64,000 nt of DNA from Allacma fusca (lineage: Eukaryota; Arthropoda; Collembola; Symphypleona; Sminthuridae): positions 37,734,801-37,798,800 of the forward strand of contig OX359247.1 in assembly GCA_947179485.1 (NCBI GenBank), read 5' to 3'. Below are positions 17,297 through 27,803 of the stretch, piece by piece (position 1 is the stretch's first letter; each line of letters opens with the position of its first letter). The notes beneath the pieces are model-generated. The model did no database searches and was not told where the DNA came from. It saw only the letters and a program-made list of their open reading frames with translations. The position numbers were made by a program, and so were the translations under genes.

Positions 17297-17335
17297 GCTT
17301 AATTGAGTAAAGCGGGTTTGCTGTTGACTCCACAG
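17297..17335 (-). repeat. Right terminal inverted repeat of the Tc1/mariner-like element
   Basis: 39 bp, exact inverse of 14930-14968, followed by the TA target duplication. Confidence 0.9.
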
Positions 17336-17563
17336 TAGTTTGTATCGACGTGGCATGATTATAGTTTTCAAATTCAAACGTTTTGTTTGGACCCACCCCC
17401 TTATGACGTCCTCATAATTCAATAAATGGTGTCACAATATAATACCACTCATCTCCACTTTGTTTCAATCAATAACTCCAGTAGACAATCTATGAAGACC
17501 GCGTTTTTCTACACTTAATTCATTCGGTTTAGAAGTCAATTCCCCGTTAAGTTGGACATCAAT

Positions 17564-18013
17564 ATGGATATTGAATTTGCTCAGGTAAGCGAATTCAAAA
17601 TATTTCCTCAGTGTTGCTTATAATATATAATTAAAATACATTTCGTCATGTGCGGCCGTATTCGGTTCAACTAGTGGATATGTTTGTATACTATATATCT
17701 TTCTTATAAGATCCAGACAATTCAATAGCTCGGAAGAGCACCATCGGGACAAAAATTGGAATGTATGGAAAGTGTGTTTGCAGAGGACGAGTTGAGGGAG
17801 TTGAAGGGTCAGCTGTATCATGTGCGAAGAGGTAAAATCCGTTCCAGGCTAACTCCAACCAAACCCAAAAGGTTTCAAGTTCAAATTGAGAAATCTAAGC
17901 CAAGGATTCAGACATCTCGGAAGGATGTAGTAGTTCATCCAGCCTCACCGCTGGTATCAGTACCTGTTACAACTGCTTCAGTGACAGTACCCGTTGCTAC
18001 TGCAGCAGTTTAA
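17564..18013 (+). CDS. Possible short two-exon gene or gene remnant, function unknown
   Basis: An ATG at 17564 opens MDIEFAQ and meets a good donor (CAG|GTAAGC at 17584/17585). An in-frame acceptor at 17728/17729 leads to about 94 further codons ending with TAA at 18011-18013. The encoded peptide is basic in its middle (RRGKIRSRLTPTKPKR) and ends in Val/Thr/Ala-rich repeats (VPVTTASVTVPVA). The same repeat continues in frame after the stop, so the stop may be a recent mutation and the copy a remnant. I recognise no domain. It lies just outside the Tc1/mariner-like element, so it is not part of it. Confidence 0.3.
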
Positions 18014-19079
18014 GTACCGGTTACAACTGCATCTTTGTCAGTACTTGCTGCTAGTGGCGAGGTTTCCGAGGGGCGAGAGACCCATGGGTGAGGTACTGGA
18101 TGAGGCAGTGGAGGTTTCTTCAACCTCACTTATCCTTTCAGAAATCAGCATATACTTATGTTATTTTTGGGGGAAATCTACGTACCTGCTGGTGTTACCC
18201 CATACGCACACTGTCGTACATTTTGTTTACTCGCTGTGCAGATTGAAAAGTAACGAATGCTACCCCGCATTATCCGAATGGACGATGGTAAAAATGATAT
18301 AAATCCCAATGTTTTAATTTGTTGCTCAATTTAGTTTAAATATATTGGAAAGAGGAGCAACTAGACTGTTTAAACGGATCAAACTGCTTTAAATTGTTTA
18401 CTTAGACTTGCTGGCTCAAATTTGATTCACAATATAAATGTTTCATAACGTTAGGGTTGTACAATATTTCATGACGACTTATTTGAGACATACAATTTGC
18501 CCCAATCAACAGCTACAGTCACCAGTTTAAAAGCCCGGAAATTGTTTCGAGGTCTAAAAGCCTTTTACTTACTTTCATTCTTGCTTCGTATTTTTAGAAA
18601 TGAATTCCCCCACATAGCTGTCTGCTTGTACTGGTCATGTCAAGCCCACAATGCTCATTGTAGGGTCATGTTTCCTAAAAGGCCCATAAATATTCTTACA
18701 ACCAATTCGCAACACCTACATATTAACGTAGTAGAATTAACATAAAAGGGAGAAGGTAAATGTAAACGAAGAGGTTGAATTTTATTCAAAGTAATAGATC
18801 GGAGGAGAAGGAATTCGAAAAAGACCGAAGCACCATTCTTCTCAAAAGTTGAACGAAAAGTCATCCTTAACAATTATCTCCATCCAGGAGATATCGGCCT
18901 TCCTATCTCTAGCTTTAGCTAACATTGTGTTAGCAATATATTGCTAATATAAATGTAAAGGAATTTAAATAGTTGTCTATTTAAATTCAACAAATCAAAT
19001 AACTAAAATACATATTTTAGTTATATTATTTTAGTACTATATTTGTGACTACAACGCTTTTTAAATTTACGCAGAAACC
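18014..19079. other. Region without a recognisable gene; palindrome cluster at its right end
   Basis: Short readings on both strands look like chance. Three adjacent perfect or near-perfect palindromes at 18930-19022 are listed separately. Confidence 0.4.
18930..19022. repeat. Cluster of three short perfect inverted repeats
   Basis: 18930-18947 is an 18-bp perfect palindrome (TTAGCAATATATTGCTAA). 18961-18988 has 12-bp arms (GAATTTAAATAG) around TTGT. 19001-19022 has 10-bp arms (AACTAAAATA) around CA. All three are AT-rich and close together, so they could form cruciforms or be decayed ends of inserted elements. Confidence 0.7.
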
Positions 19080-19582
19080 ATGGTTTCCTTTGATTGTGAA
19101 CACACATTATCGATTCTCACTGGAAAACAAGCGATGGAGGCGTTAAGCATGGTCACATACTTCGTACAAGGCTAATACCAGGCACGATTTAAACCAAGTA
19201 AATTTAAATACGGGTAAGTAAGCAGAGGAATCAGAAAATAAGTGGTTGAAGAAGTGAAGTTGCCACCGATTTTCTCTCTTGGATTGGAAATCGGAAATAT
19301 TGATCTTAAATCACACTTGGGAACCAAAAGTACAATGTGAATGGAGTACTTTTTCAAGAAAAGATCGGGTTGAAAAGTCTAATGAAGAAATATTTCACTG
19401 GAGAGAGTCCAAAATCTTCCCATGACGATATAATTGATTCAATAGCTACTATAAAGATTTTCAGAGATGTGTATGTGAAAATCAAGAAAACCAACGATGC
19501 TCCAAAATTCAACAATGACATGAGGAGTTTATGGATATCAGACACTAATATCGCATCACTTAAGTACAAAAACTTTCTTTGA
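19080..19582 (+). pseudogene. Possible decayed DEDD-type 3'-5' exonuclease (REXO1-like) fragment
   Basis: A reading from 19080 begins MVSFDCEHT, resembling the first exonuclease motif (x-D-C-E-x) of REXO-type RNase T fold enzymes, and stops after about 30 codons. A later frame (19337-19582) reads GLKSLMKKYFTGESPKSSHD followed by DIIDSIATI. This resembles the family's last motif, in which a conserved H and D in an S-x-H-D-x-x-x-D-A-like pattern close the active site. The two blocks are in the expected order and distance but are separated by stops and a frame change, so no intact enzyme is encoded. The likeness is by eye and weak; it could be a transposon passenger or a retrocopy. Confidence 0.35.
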
Positions 19583-20032
19583 ATATGGCCTTCCCACAAT
19601 CTAACAAGTTACTCACTATTAGATTAGCTTCCTCACTTTTGATTCCGAATCAGTATCGACTTAATCGATTTAACTGTTCAACTATACCGGGAATGTTATC
19701 GTTTCCAAATGATTTTTTTGCCTTACTCACTGCAAAAGTGTTAATACTATTTGCATTTTTAATTGTAGCTTACGGGCAGGTAAGGTTGGAACGTAACTGC
19801 CATAAGTCGGGAAAATGTTTGACTAATCCTTTTTAAGCAGAAGGGCAATAAAAATCATTAGGTCCGGAAATGTTGACAGTTTCAAATATTGTAAAGCAAG
19901 TCGGTCACTTAATTTGAGGAAATTATCCTCAGTTGAAATCTCGCCACAACCGTGAATTCCGGTTCCAGGAATTCGGTTGGATCGGATGGGATGTGATAAA
20001 AATCGGTACTTAATCGGTATCAATGGATGATG
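19583..20032. other. No gene recognised
   Basis: Between two gene remnants. A short plus-strand reading at 19579-19836 contains a hydrophobic stretch but has no support from splice sites or similarity. Confidence 0.35.
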
Positions 20033-20549
20033 TCAAATTTTAGGATTTGTATTAGATATTTGGACAGCCGAACATGCCTTTGCTTCTAATCTCCAGAGAA
20101 TTCTTAATTTTGCGCTTTCGTTGGTATCCGAAATTTCTTCGGTGTTCAAGCGTTTTACCAAATGATTTTGGTCAGGTTCACCGTCCACAAATACGGTCAA
20201 AATAGGTTTTATGCGGCCATTATTCTTTAATGAATTCTGATACTTAGGCAAGTGAAACAATCTTTACAAGTCTATTGCTTGTAATAAATTACAGATTACT
20301 CTTATCATGCTTCCCGCTTCGAATTGCGATATATGTAGGACCACTGTAACTCAATTTACCATCTTCAAAAGACAATGCCTTGTAAACAACTGCCTTAAAC
20401 TTGAGTTTGGATATTACTGCCCAGTCGTGATCTGGGATGTGTATTTTGTAAACGACTTTCATCAGGATTGGTCCCTGTAAGTTAGCTGCTTCGATTCCGT
20501 GTGGTACTTTGGATTTATCATCCTGACATAAAACTGACATTCTCCACAC
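20033..20549 (-). pseudogene. Fragment of a transposon-type protein (frameshifted)
   Basis: Two minus-strand readings follow one another in different frames: 20549-20289 (DDKSKVPHGIEAANLQ .. DHDWAV .. YSGPTYIAIRSGKHD) and 20260-20033 (TVFVDGEPDQN .. then ESAKLRI). The ordered pattern D-D-K .. D-H-D .. SGPTY-x-A-x-R-S-G-K-H .. D-G-x-P-D-x-N matches a protein family I remember as repeated and transposon-associated in invertebrate genomes. I cannot name its class. The frame change and the stops show that the copy is dead. No terminal repeats could be assigned. Confidence 0.45.
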
Positions 20550-20639
20550 CGAAAAATTCGGCTAGATTCTGTAAGTGCTGCAAAATGTGTATCGCAGTGA
20601 CCTTAACGAAGCAAATTTTTAACATTGATTAATTTAACT

Positions 20640-20762
20640 GGAACTCTCTGTTCTCTGTTCTCGGTTCTAGCCGAAAGTGTCCACGGTTCTTTCGTCCTCA
20701 CTTCTTATCCTCTGTTCTGGGCTGCCCTCACTTCTAGTCTCTGTTCGTTCTCTGTTCTCAAC
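20640..20762 (+). repeat. Degenerate GTTCT-rich simple repeat, left part
   Basis: Irregular tandem words of the type CTGTTCTC / GGTTCTAGCC. The array is split by the hAT-like element at 20763-22116 and continues at 22117-22165. Confidence 0.75.
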
Positions 20763-22116
20763 CAGGCACTCCGGAATAAGTGGGGACATTGTCCCTCCCA
20801 AAAAACCTCAGGGAGGGACAGGCTATACTGCTGTCCCCCCACTTTTAAGAATCAAATTAACCGTTTCTTAACTTTTTGATGTCAAAAGTCCTATGAAGTT
20901 TCATTTTTTTTAAATCCTCCACAAACTGCTGTTAGTTGTATTTAAAAAACTCCCAACAAACTATCTGTTCAAAGCAAAAATGTTTACTTAAATGATAAAT
21001 ATCTTTTCCATCCTGGTATTCGCATGCATGTGAAGATCGACTCATCTAGGTAACTACCAAAATTGAGTAGTGAAAGCAGTGGATCATACTGCAGTCCGAA
21101 TTAGATTTTGTAAAGCTACCTATTCATCCTTTATAATGATTTTGAACTTATTCAAACGATTTTATGCCAGTATTGCAATTCTTTCAGGGTTGAAATTGTG
21201 TGATAGCGTCATTTTTAAAATAGTAACTTCAATATTGCTTTTGGAATAATATTTTCCGCTACGTATGCCGAACATATTGACCTCCCCTTGCCAGATTGAT
21301 CCAGGCCAAAATCTTGACCTGGATCAAAAGTTTGAACATTTTGAAACTTTTGCTTTGAATTTCGTTCCAATTCCATGCCAGACCAATAAATCTGTTCCAA
21401 AATGTCGGACTAGACAGATAATACCATTCCTGCATTACGAACTTACCGGAAAATTTGCTAGGAGCAATTTATAAACTGAATAGGTTTATAGCGATTCTCA
21501 ATAGCGCGCCAATATTATTGAAAAGAGTACAACCGAGTATTAAAACGTCACCCAAGGAATTTATTTCAGGGTATTAATAATTAAACTGAAATATTATTTG
21601 GTGAAACATTTACATCAAATAATTTACCGACACAAAATTTGTTTTTTTCCAACGGTTGGAAAAGGCCATGCAGTGATAAACCAGTAAATCTACTGGAGAA
21701 TGTTCCTTGGATGAAAATTGTGGAACAGATCTAGAGGAATGGTTCTACACTTGGACCATGTCAGACCAAAAATGAAAGAACAGATTGAACCATTCCCGGA
21801 AATAGATCGCCATCAATTCAATGATTATTTGATACCTCTATTTGAAATCAGTAAAATGTTGATAGTATTTAGTGTGTGTAAGAAAATGTTTCTAGTATAT
21901 GAGATTTAGTTGGTGTCTTCTGTTCTTTTTTAAAAAAATGGAAAACAAATTAAAAGTTCTATATTTTGCATGCTTATATGAGCTAACTAACGAAAAATAA
22001 TGCGTACCCCTATACATATGTACATACATACTTTTGTATGTGGCCAGTAGCAAAGTAACGAAAACTAATTTTAATATGTTGTCCCCCCCACTTTTTTGGA
22101 CGTTCCGGAGCGCCTG
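20763..22116. mobile_element. Non-autonomous hAT-like element with 8-bp target duplication
   Basis: Ends are CAGGCACTCCGGAA on the left and, inverted, CAGGCGCTCCGGAA on the right (13 of 14 match). The flanking 8 bp are identical: TTCTCAAC at 20755-20762 and at 22117-22124. Eight-base target duplications with CAG-type ends are the hallmark of hAT transposons. The 1354-bp interior has no transposase reading. G- and C-rich runs (GGGGACA, GTCCCCC) lie just inside both ends. Confidence 0.85.
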
Positions 22117-22165
22117 TTCTCAACTGTCCTCTGTTTTCGGTTCTAGCCTGACCCAAACCAACTGT
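22117..22165 (+). repeat. GTTCT-rich simple repeat, right part
   Basis: Continuation of the array interrupted at 20762: TTCTCAAC is the duplicated target, followed by further CTGTTTTCGGTTCTAGCC-type words. Confidence 0.7.
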
Positions 22166-22487
22166 TTCTGATTTAAATAATATTTTAATAAATATACGGC
22201 GAGCAATACCCCTGTGGTGAAGGCGGAGGTTGCTTTGGTAACAAGTGAATGCACTTCGGGGCATTTACCGGAAAGAAATTCTTAATACTAGAATTTGACA
22301 GTGAGGGGACATTTTTAAATCTTAACTTTTTCTCTCCTAAACGCGCTTTATGGGTTCACGAGTACAAATTGAAGTTCTGTAATGTTTGACTATAATCATT
22401 TTATTTCATATCATTGTTTATAAATTGTATTTCAGAAGCTAAGGTCATCTAAAAATATTATTATTATTTCGGCAACATAATTTTAAT
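22166..22487. other. No gene; short dispersed-repeat similarity
   Basis: Sequence around 22304-22325 (GGGGACATTTTTAAATCTT) recurs in diverged form near 46592-46612, so part of this stretch is probably an old repeat. No coding evidence. Confidence 0.35.
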
Positions 22488-22575
22488 GCTGGCCGATCAA
22501 CCCACTAGACTGTGTCGGTGTTGAGAAATGGAGGTTATCCATCGAAGCCACCAGGCGGTGGCTTGATCCGCTATC
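22488..22575. repeat. Diverged copy of an ~88-bp MITE-like repeat
   Basis: Clearly related to the reverse complement of 54466-54553 over its whole length; shared words include GATCAAC, CACTAGACT, GGTTATCCA / CAGTTATCCA and GGCGGTGGCTTGATC. The ends are partly degraded here. Confidence 0.7.
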
Positions 22576-22727
22576 TGATAACATAATTTTATGGTGATGA
22601 AATTTAAAACTTCGCTCACCCTCGGGCAAAAGTTCCTATTGGTTTGTGATTGCGATTACCAATTACCATAATCTAACTAGCCATAGGCTAACTACCCGGC
22701 TTATTTGAGGTATGTTATATACATGTA

Positions 22728-23794
22728 CTAGTAAAAGCCCCGTGCTTCGCACAGGAGCAATTACTTGTGTAAATAAATAGCGTAAATAATAAGTGTAAAT
22801 GGCAATAGATCTCGTATCAAGGTCTGTCGAGAAGGCTTAATATTGATATCCCGCTTCGCCAGGCAAAGTAATCTCATATAAGACGTGAAGTATTAACTGT
22901 AAGACTAACAATTCGTTTCATATAGGTAGTTGGCAATTCATCATCAAAATATTATGGGGAAACAGCTTTCGGCCCACTAAAGTTTTATCCCAAACTCAAT
23001 ATTAGGCTATACACGTGGAATTTAACTAATCGCTTGTTCAATTTAATACAAACATCGTTATTAAACCTTGCTGTTGCATCACTGTATGGTGCTTCACCCC
23101 TTAGTGGATCAGCACAACGTGCTGATCAAATATGATTTTTTATGTTAATATAATTTGTATATAGATCCGTTGTACCGCAATATTGCAACTGAAGCCTCAG
23201 ACACTGGACGCACTGATTATTTAAAATAGAAAAAATGAAAGGATTTCATATTAGCGCAACACATTTAACTTGCTATAGTTACTAAATTTAGGGATATAAA
23301 GATCAAAACTCTGGATGCTAAGGCTTGTAATTATTCTTCCTAATTAGAATCCCACACGAATGTGAACTAAGTTCAGTCATTAAAATTCTCCTCTTATCAA
23401 ATTATTATTATTATACGTAGTTTTTATCACTACCAGTCGTAATTTAATCCAAATTTGATGATTTATGTCTAATGTTTATAATAGTTATGGTTAGCGTTGT
23501 TAAGTGATAATCTAAAATGGCGTAATATTGCGAGCTTCCAATATGCTGCAAGCAGTTGGTATATGCCGAGAAGAACAGCGAGCTGAGCGAGCTGAAAAAC
23601 CTCTACTCTGCGACAGAGTTTCAGCTTTCAGCCCGCTGTGCTTCTCGGCTTGTTGTATATACCACCGACTTGCTTGGCTGTATAGTGAATAAGCCGGGAA
23701 GGTTTGAATTCGTGAAATAAGCCGCGAAGGTTTGAATTGTACTACAAACGCGCGAAGGTTTAAATCAACAGAAGTGCTCAATAATAATAAAGGA
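22728..23794 (-). mobile_element. Non-autonomous Helitron-like element 1
   Basis: Read on the minus strand it starts TCCTTTATTATTATTGAG and ends with a hairpin (CCTGTGCGAAGCACGGGG) followed by TTTTACTAG. It lies between host A and T, as rolling-circle Helitrons insert. The 5' TC, the 3' hairpin about ten bases from the end, and the CTAG terminus are the family hallmarks. No replicase-helicase reading exists in its 1067 bp. The same ends occur at 24177-25633 and 36907-37174. Confidence 0.8.
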
Positions 23795-24176
23795 TTTACA
23801 ATTGGCGTGTATGCATTTTCCATTGGCGAAACTGATGGCTGTTTATTCCGCTCATTATCCGTATCATTTTGTCTAGAATATTTTAACACTATCTGATTAA
23901 GCCATTAGCCCTTTCTCTGTATCGTACCTTATGTTTATGTATATCTACTATCACTGCACAGTCAACTTTCTGAATCATGTCCTATGCGACTGAACCAACA
24001 AATTATGAAGCCTTTCGAAGTAAGCAATAGCTGATTGTGCAGTGCTAGTTAATCTCTAACTTTGTAGGAGGGTCTAGTCTAGCCTTTATTTGCAGATTCA
24101 TACGTTAGCGCTTGTAACAAGCTTTGTACTTAAAATACAAAATTACATATCGAATGTTAATGCTCAATAAGAGTAA
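23795..24176. other. Spacer between two Helitron-like copies
   Basis: About 380 bp of unremarkable AT-rich sequence separating the two head-to-tail copies. No gene is seen. Confidence 0.4.
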
Positions 24177-25633
24177 CTAGTAAAAGCCCCGTGCTTCGCA
24201 CAGGAGCAATTACTTGTGTAAATAAATAGTGTAAATAATAAAAGTGTAAATGGCAATAAATCTCGTATCAAGGTCTGTCGAGAAGGATTAATATTGATAT
24301 CCCGCTTCGCCAGGCAAAGTAATCTCATATAAGACGTGAAGTATTAACTGCAAGACTAACAATTCGTTTCATATAGATAGTTGGCAATTCATCATCAAAA
24401 TATTATGGAACAGCTTCCGGCCCACTAAAGTTTTTTCCCAAACTCAATATTGACTATACACGTGGAATTTAACTAATCGCTTGATCAGTTTAATACCAAC
24501 GTCGTTATTAAATCTTGCTGTTGCATCACTGTATGGTGCTTCACCCCTTATTGTTAGTGGATCAGCACACCGTGCTGATCAAATATGATTTTTTATGTTA
24601 TTATAATTTGTATATAGATCCGTTGTACCGCAATATTGTAACTCAGACAACTAAGCCTCAGACACTGGACGCACTGATTTTTTAAAATGAAAGGATTTCA
24701 TATTAGCGCAACACATTTAACTTGCTATAGTTACTAAAGTCCATGGTTCCTACAAATCCATTTTACATCCTAATGATATTTTTATGGATATCGTCGCTGA
24801 AGAGGCAAAATGGAATACATGCATTTTGGATTAAAATCAAAATGGTCTACATGCAGTTTTACTAAATGCAAAATGGAATAGATGCATCAAGTTTTAAAAG
24901 CAAAATGGAATAAGTACAATTTCGTCTAAAAGCAAAATGGTCTACATACATTATGAAAGTATACACGCATGTAGACCATTTTGCTTTTAGTGAAAACTGC
25001 ATGTAGTTCATTTTGCTTTCAGGAAAGCTTGCAACTATTCCGTTTTGCCTTTAAGGAAAAAGGCATGTAGACCATTTTGCTTCTATTCGAAATTGCACTT
25101 AGTCCATTTTGCCTCTTCAGCGACGATATAAAGATCAAAACTCTGGATGCTAAGGCTTGTAATTATTCTTCCTAATAAGAATCCCACACTAATGTGAACT
25201 AAGTTCAGTCATTAAAATTCTCCTCTTATCAAATTATTCAGTACTGTAACCGAACGTAGTTTTTATCACTACCAGTCTTAATTTAATCCAAATTTGATGA
25301 TTTATGTCTAATGTTTATAATAATTATGGTTAGCGCTGTTAAGTGATAATCTAAAATGGCGTAATATTGCGAGCTTCCAGTATGCTGCATGCAGTTGGTA
25401 TATGCCGAGAAGAACAGCGAGCTGAGCGAGCTGAAAAACCTCTCCACTGCGACAGAGTTTCAGCTTTCAGCCCGCTGTGCTTCTCGGCTTGTTGTATATA
25501 CCACCGACTTGCTTGGCTGTATAGTAAATCAGCCGGGAGGGTTTGAATTCGTGAAATAAGCCGCGAAGGTTTGAATTGTACTACAAACGCGCGAAGGTTT
25601 AAATCAACAGAAGTGCTCAATAATAATAAAGGA
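24177..25633 (-). mobile_element. Non-autonomous Helitron-like element 2, carrying a nested foldback element
   Basis: Near-identical to element 1 along most of its length with the same orientation, the same 5' start (TCCTTTATT), the same 3' hairpin and CTAG, and the same A/T insertion context. It is about 390 bp longer because of the 336-bp foldback element at 24791-25126 and about 55 bp next to it that are absent from copy 1. The high identity points to recent activity or local duplication. Confidence 0.8.
24791..25126. mobile_element. Long foldback element built of ~30-bp units, TA target duplication
   Basis: Starts TCGTCGCTGAAGAGGC and ends with its exact inverse, flanked by TA on both sides. 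Copy 1 of the surrounding Helitron shows the corresponding empty site (GGATATAAAG). The left half has five tandem units of about 30 bp, each opening with GCAAAATGG then a word like TCTACATGCA. The right half has four to five units in inverse orientation. There is no reading frame. The whole sequence could fold into one long, imperfect hairpin. Confidence 0.8.
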
Positions 25634-27803
25634 TTTGCAGATAAATTCACAGATAGCTAATAAAGTAGTCTATTACAAAGTTGTTTTGGCGAGTATATAT
25701 GTAACTCGTTACTAGGGTAAATGAAATTAGCAAATGATATTTGTTAATGTTCAGTGCAAATGGTTCTGTCCTCATGAAAAATGTATGCTCAGTTTAGCTA
25801 TCTGTGATACTAGATAGTATGTATTACTTCATTGAGAATTATATGTAGGCAGGACGTTCACAAATAAGAAGGTCGGGGAATTTATTGTGAACTATAGAGC
25901 AGATGTGGGAGATTTGTGCAAGTTTTTGGAGAACGGAACTATACCTACCTGACAATTAATATCAAAATTTTATGCCTTTGAATTTTTCTGTAGACCCTGT
26001 TCGCATCTTACATTACGTTTTCCATTTAGTATAGTAGCTCTAGTGTTATAAAAATGATCTACGTTTTAATAGGAGCTGCTGTTTCCCATGGATATCTCTA
26101 GATCAAAATGTCAACAAAATCCCTGTCATTTATCTCAATCCATTTTGCAGCAGCGGAAATATGTACAGGGGATGATATAACCGATGTTCCCATTTCTCGT
26201 ATGTATTTGCAATGATAATGATTATCTTTTGCCGGCAGCTAGTCAGCACTTAAATATGATTCTTATGAATTATTACAGGCTTGACTATATACGCGTTCCT
26301 GTTCCTAGTTAGTACATCGTACATCTGTTTATAATAAGTATAAATAGTCGAAACTTATGTATATTTGTTATCTAGTATCCCACGTAAAATATGTATACGT
26401 ACGTCTTTTAGTCACACCTTTTTTCCTGTCGACGCCATAAACTTCTGATTCAAGCATTCAATCAAATCAAATGGCTCTTTCCCAGTTCTGCATTTGACTG
26501 AAAACACTTGAAAACTATGAATTAATATGTAATTAGGTATAGAGAGCTGACATTATTGATGTCATCCGCCATCGTTGTACTCTTAATAACAGCAAAGCCT
26601 TTAGCACCTGATTGTTATAAGCTGATATAACTGGATGCAGAGACGTATATTTCAAAAATTGCGTGTGTATATATGTACCTACATACATATATCCTGAACA
26701 AAAATATTCACTGCAAGCGCTTTAGTTCTGAACGAATTACCTCTCTTTTAAATACATTTTAACAATTGTAGGGCTTGGTTTCGTGATAAACCAACTTTTT
26801 TTGGTACTTGAGCCAAATGAGTCAACTCTAGATAAAATATAATTTAGCTTTGCAATTGTTTTGCATTCTTTTTCAGGCTTCAATTACATATTGGGGTTTG
26901 TGACTTTAACGTTTTTATCCCCATGTCCATGTGTACGCAGAAATGAAAATCCAATACACACGTCAATGTTCTTTAATGCTTTATTCTGAAAAGTTACTTG
27001 TAATTATGTACCTAGATATCTGCACAAGTTCATGGAATACTTACAGTATTGTTAAATGTATGATATTGTGAACGCAAATAGGAATTTATGCGGACAGCGA
27101 ACGTACTAAATAAGTTAAATGATTGAGCACCTTATCAAATAAAACTCACATCCCATAACACGTACTCACTTGCATGAAAATCGGATATGTTTTGTAGTGT
27201 AAATACTAAAAACAGAATGTTGTTTAGTTAACTCGTGCATATAGATTGTTAGTATACCTCTGTAAGTCCCCCGTGAATATCGGAGTATAAACCTCTCATT
27301 ATTATTATAATTTTAGTAGCATGTTGATTTGAGTATTTGTATGAACATAGCCATATCGTTGGTGGAGAGACAAAATGATCTAGATGCATTTTCGATTAAA
27401 AACTGCATGTAACTGGTAGCAATATGTAAACGTTGCATAGACCACACTTACTTATGTAAGTACAGAGCGTTTATTATATTTTTATCTGCGAATCCCCGCC
27501 TCATAGTCAGTGCAGATAAATCGTCAGCCATGATATCTAGTGGTAATGTCCTCATTGTTGGGCGATAATCTATACTTCCAAACATAGCTTCCTAACCAGG
27601 TATAAATCCAAATGACTTTAGTCTTCATCTAGCTATTTGCGCTAGCTCTAAGTGATTTCATTGTTGTTGTGACACACCTTGAAATAGTTGTGGAGCGAGA
27701 ACTCTTCCGACATAACTACACTTATGCTTTAAAGTGTGACACTGTAGAAAGTTAAAAGCGTAGTTGAGTGAAAGTAATTAGTAGTAAGCAAAAAGTAGGA
27801 GAA
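25634..27803. other. Long intergenic region
   Basis: No gene is supported. At about 27356 one end of the foldback family is recognisable (TCGTTGGTGGAGAGACAAAA, then ATGCATTTT..AAAACTGCATG) without its partner end, so it is a decayed fragment. The right end must hold the promoter of the four-TM gene. Confidence 0.4.

Larger units (their letters stand above)
14930..17335 (+). mobile_element. Tc1/mariner-superfamily DNA transposon, full length but decayed
   Basis: A 2406-bp element bounded by perfect 39-bp terminal inverted repeats (first bases CTGTGGAGTCAACAGCAAAC) and flanked by TA on both sides (14928-14929 and 17336-17337), the target duplication expected for the IS630-Tc1-mariner superfamily. 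It encloses one transposase gene in the same orientation. That gene has two in-frame stops and is listed separately. Confidence 0.9.

Noticed and set aside
16976..17422. Minus-strand frames at the right end of the Tc1/mariner-like element
   Set aside because: They overlap the transposase C-terminus and the terminal repeat; no independent support.
24791..25126. CRISPR-like spacing of ~30-bp repeats
   Set aside because: Units are in two inverted blocks inside a transposon-like element in an animal genome, with no constant-repeat and unique-spacer alternation.
23512..25650. Similar minus-strand readings of 125 and 99 codons repeated in two places
   Set aside because: Both lie inside the Helitron-like copies, lack recognisable motifs and are similar only because the elements are copies.
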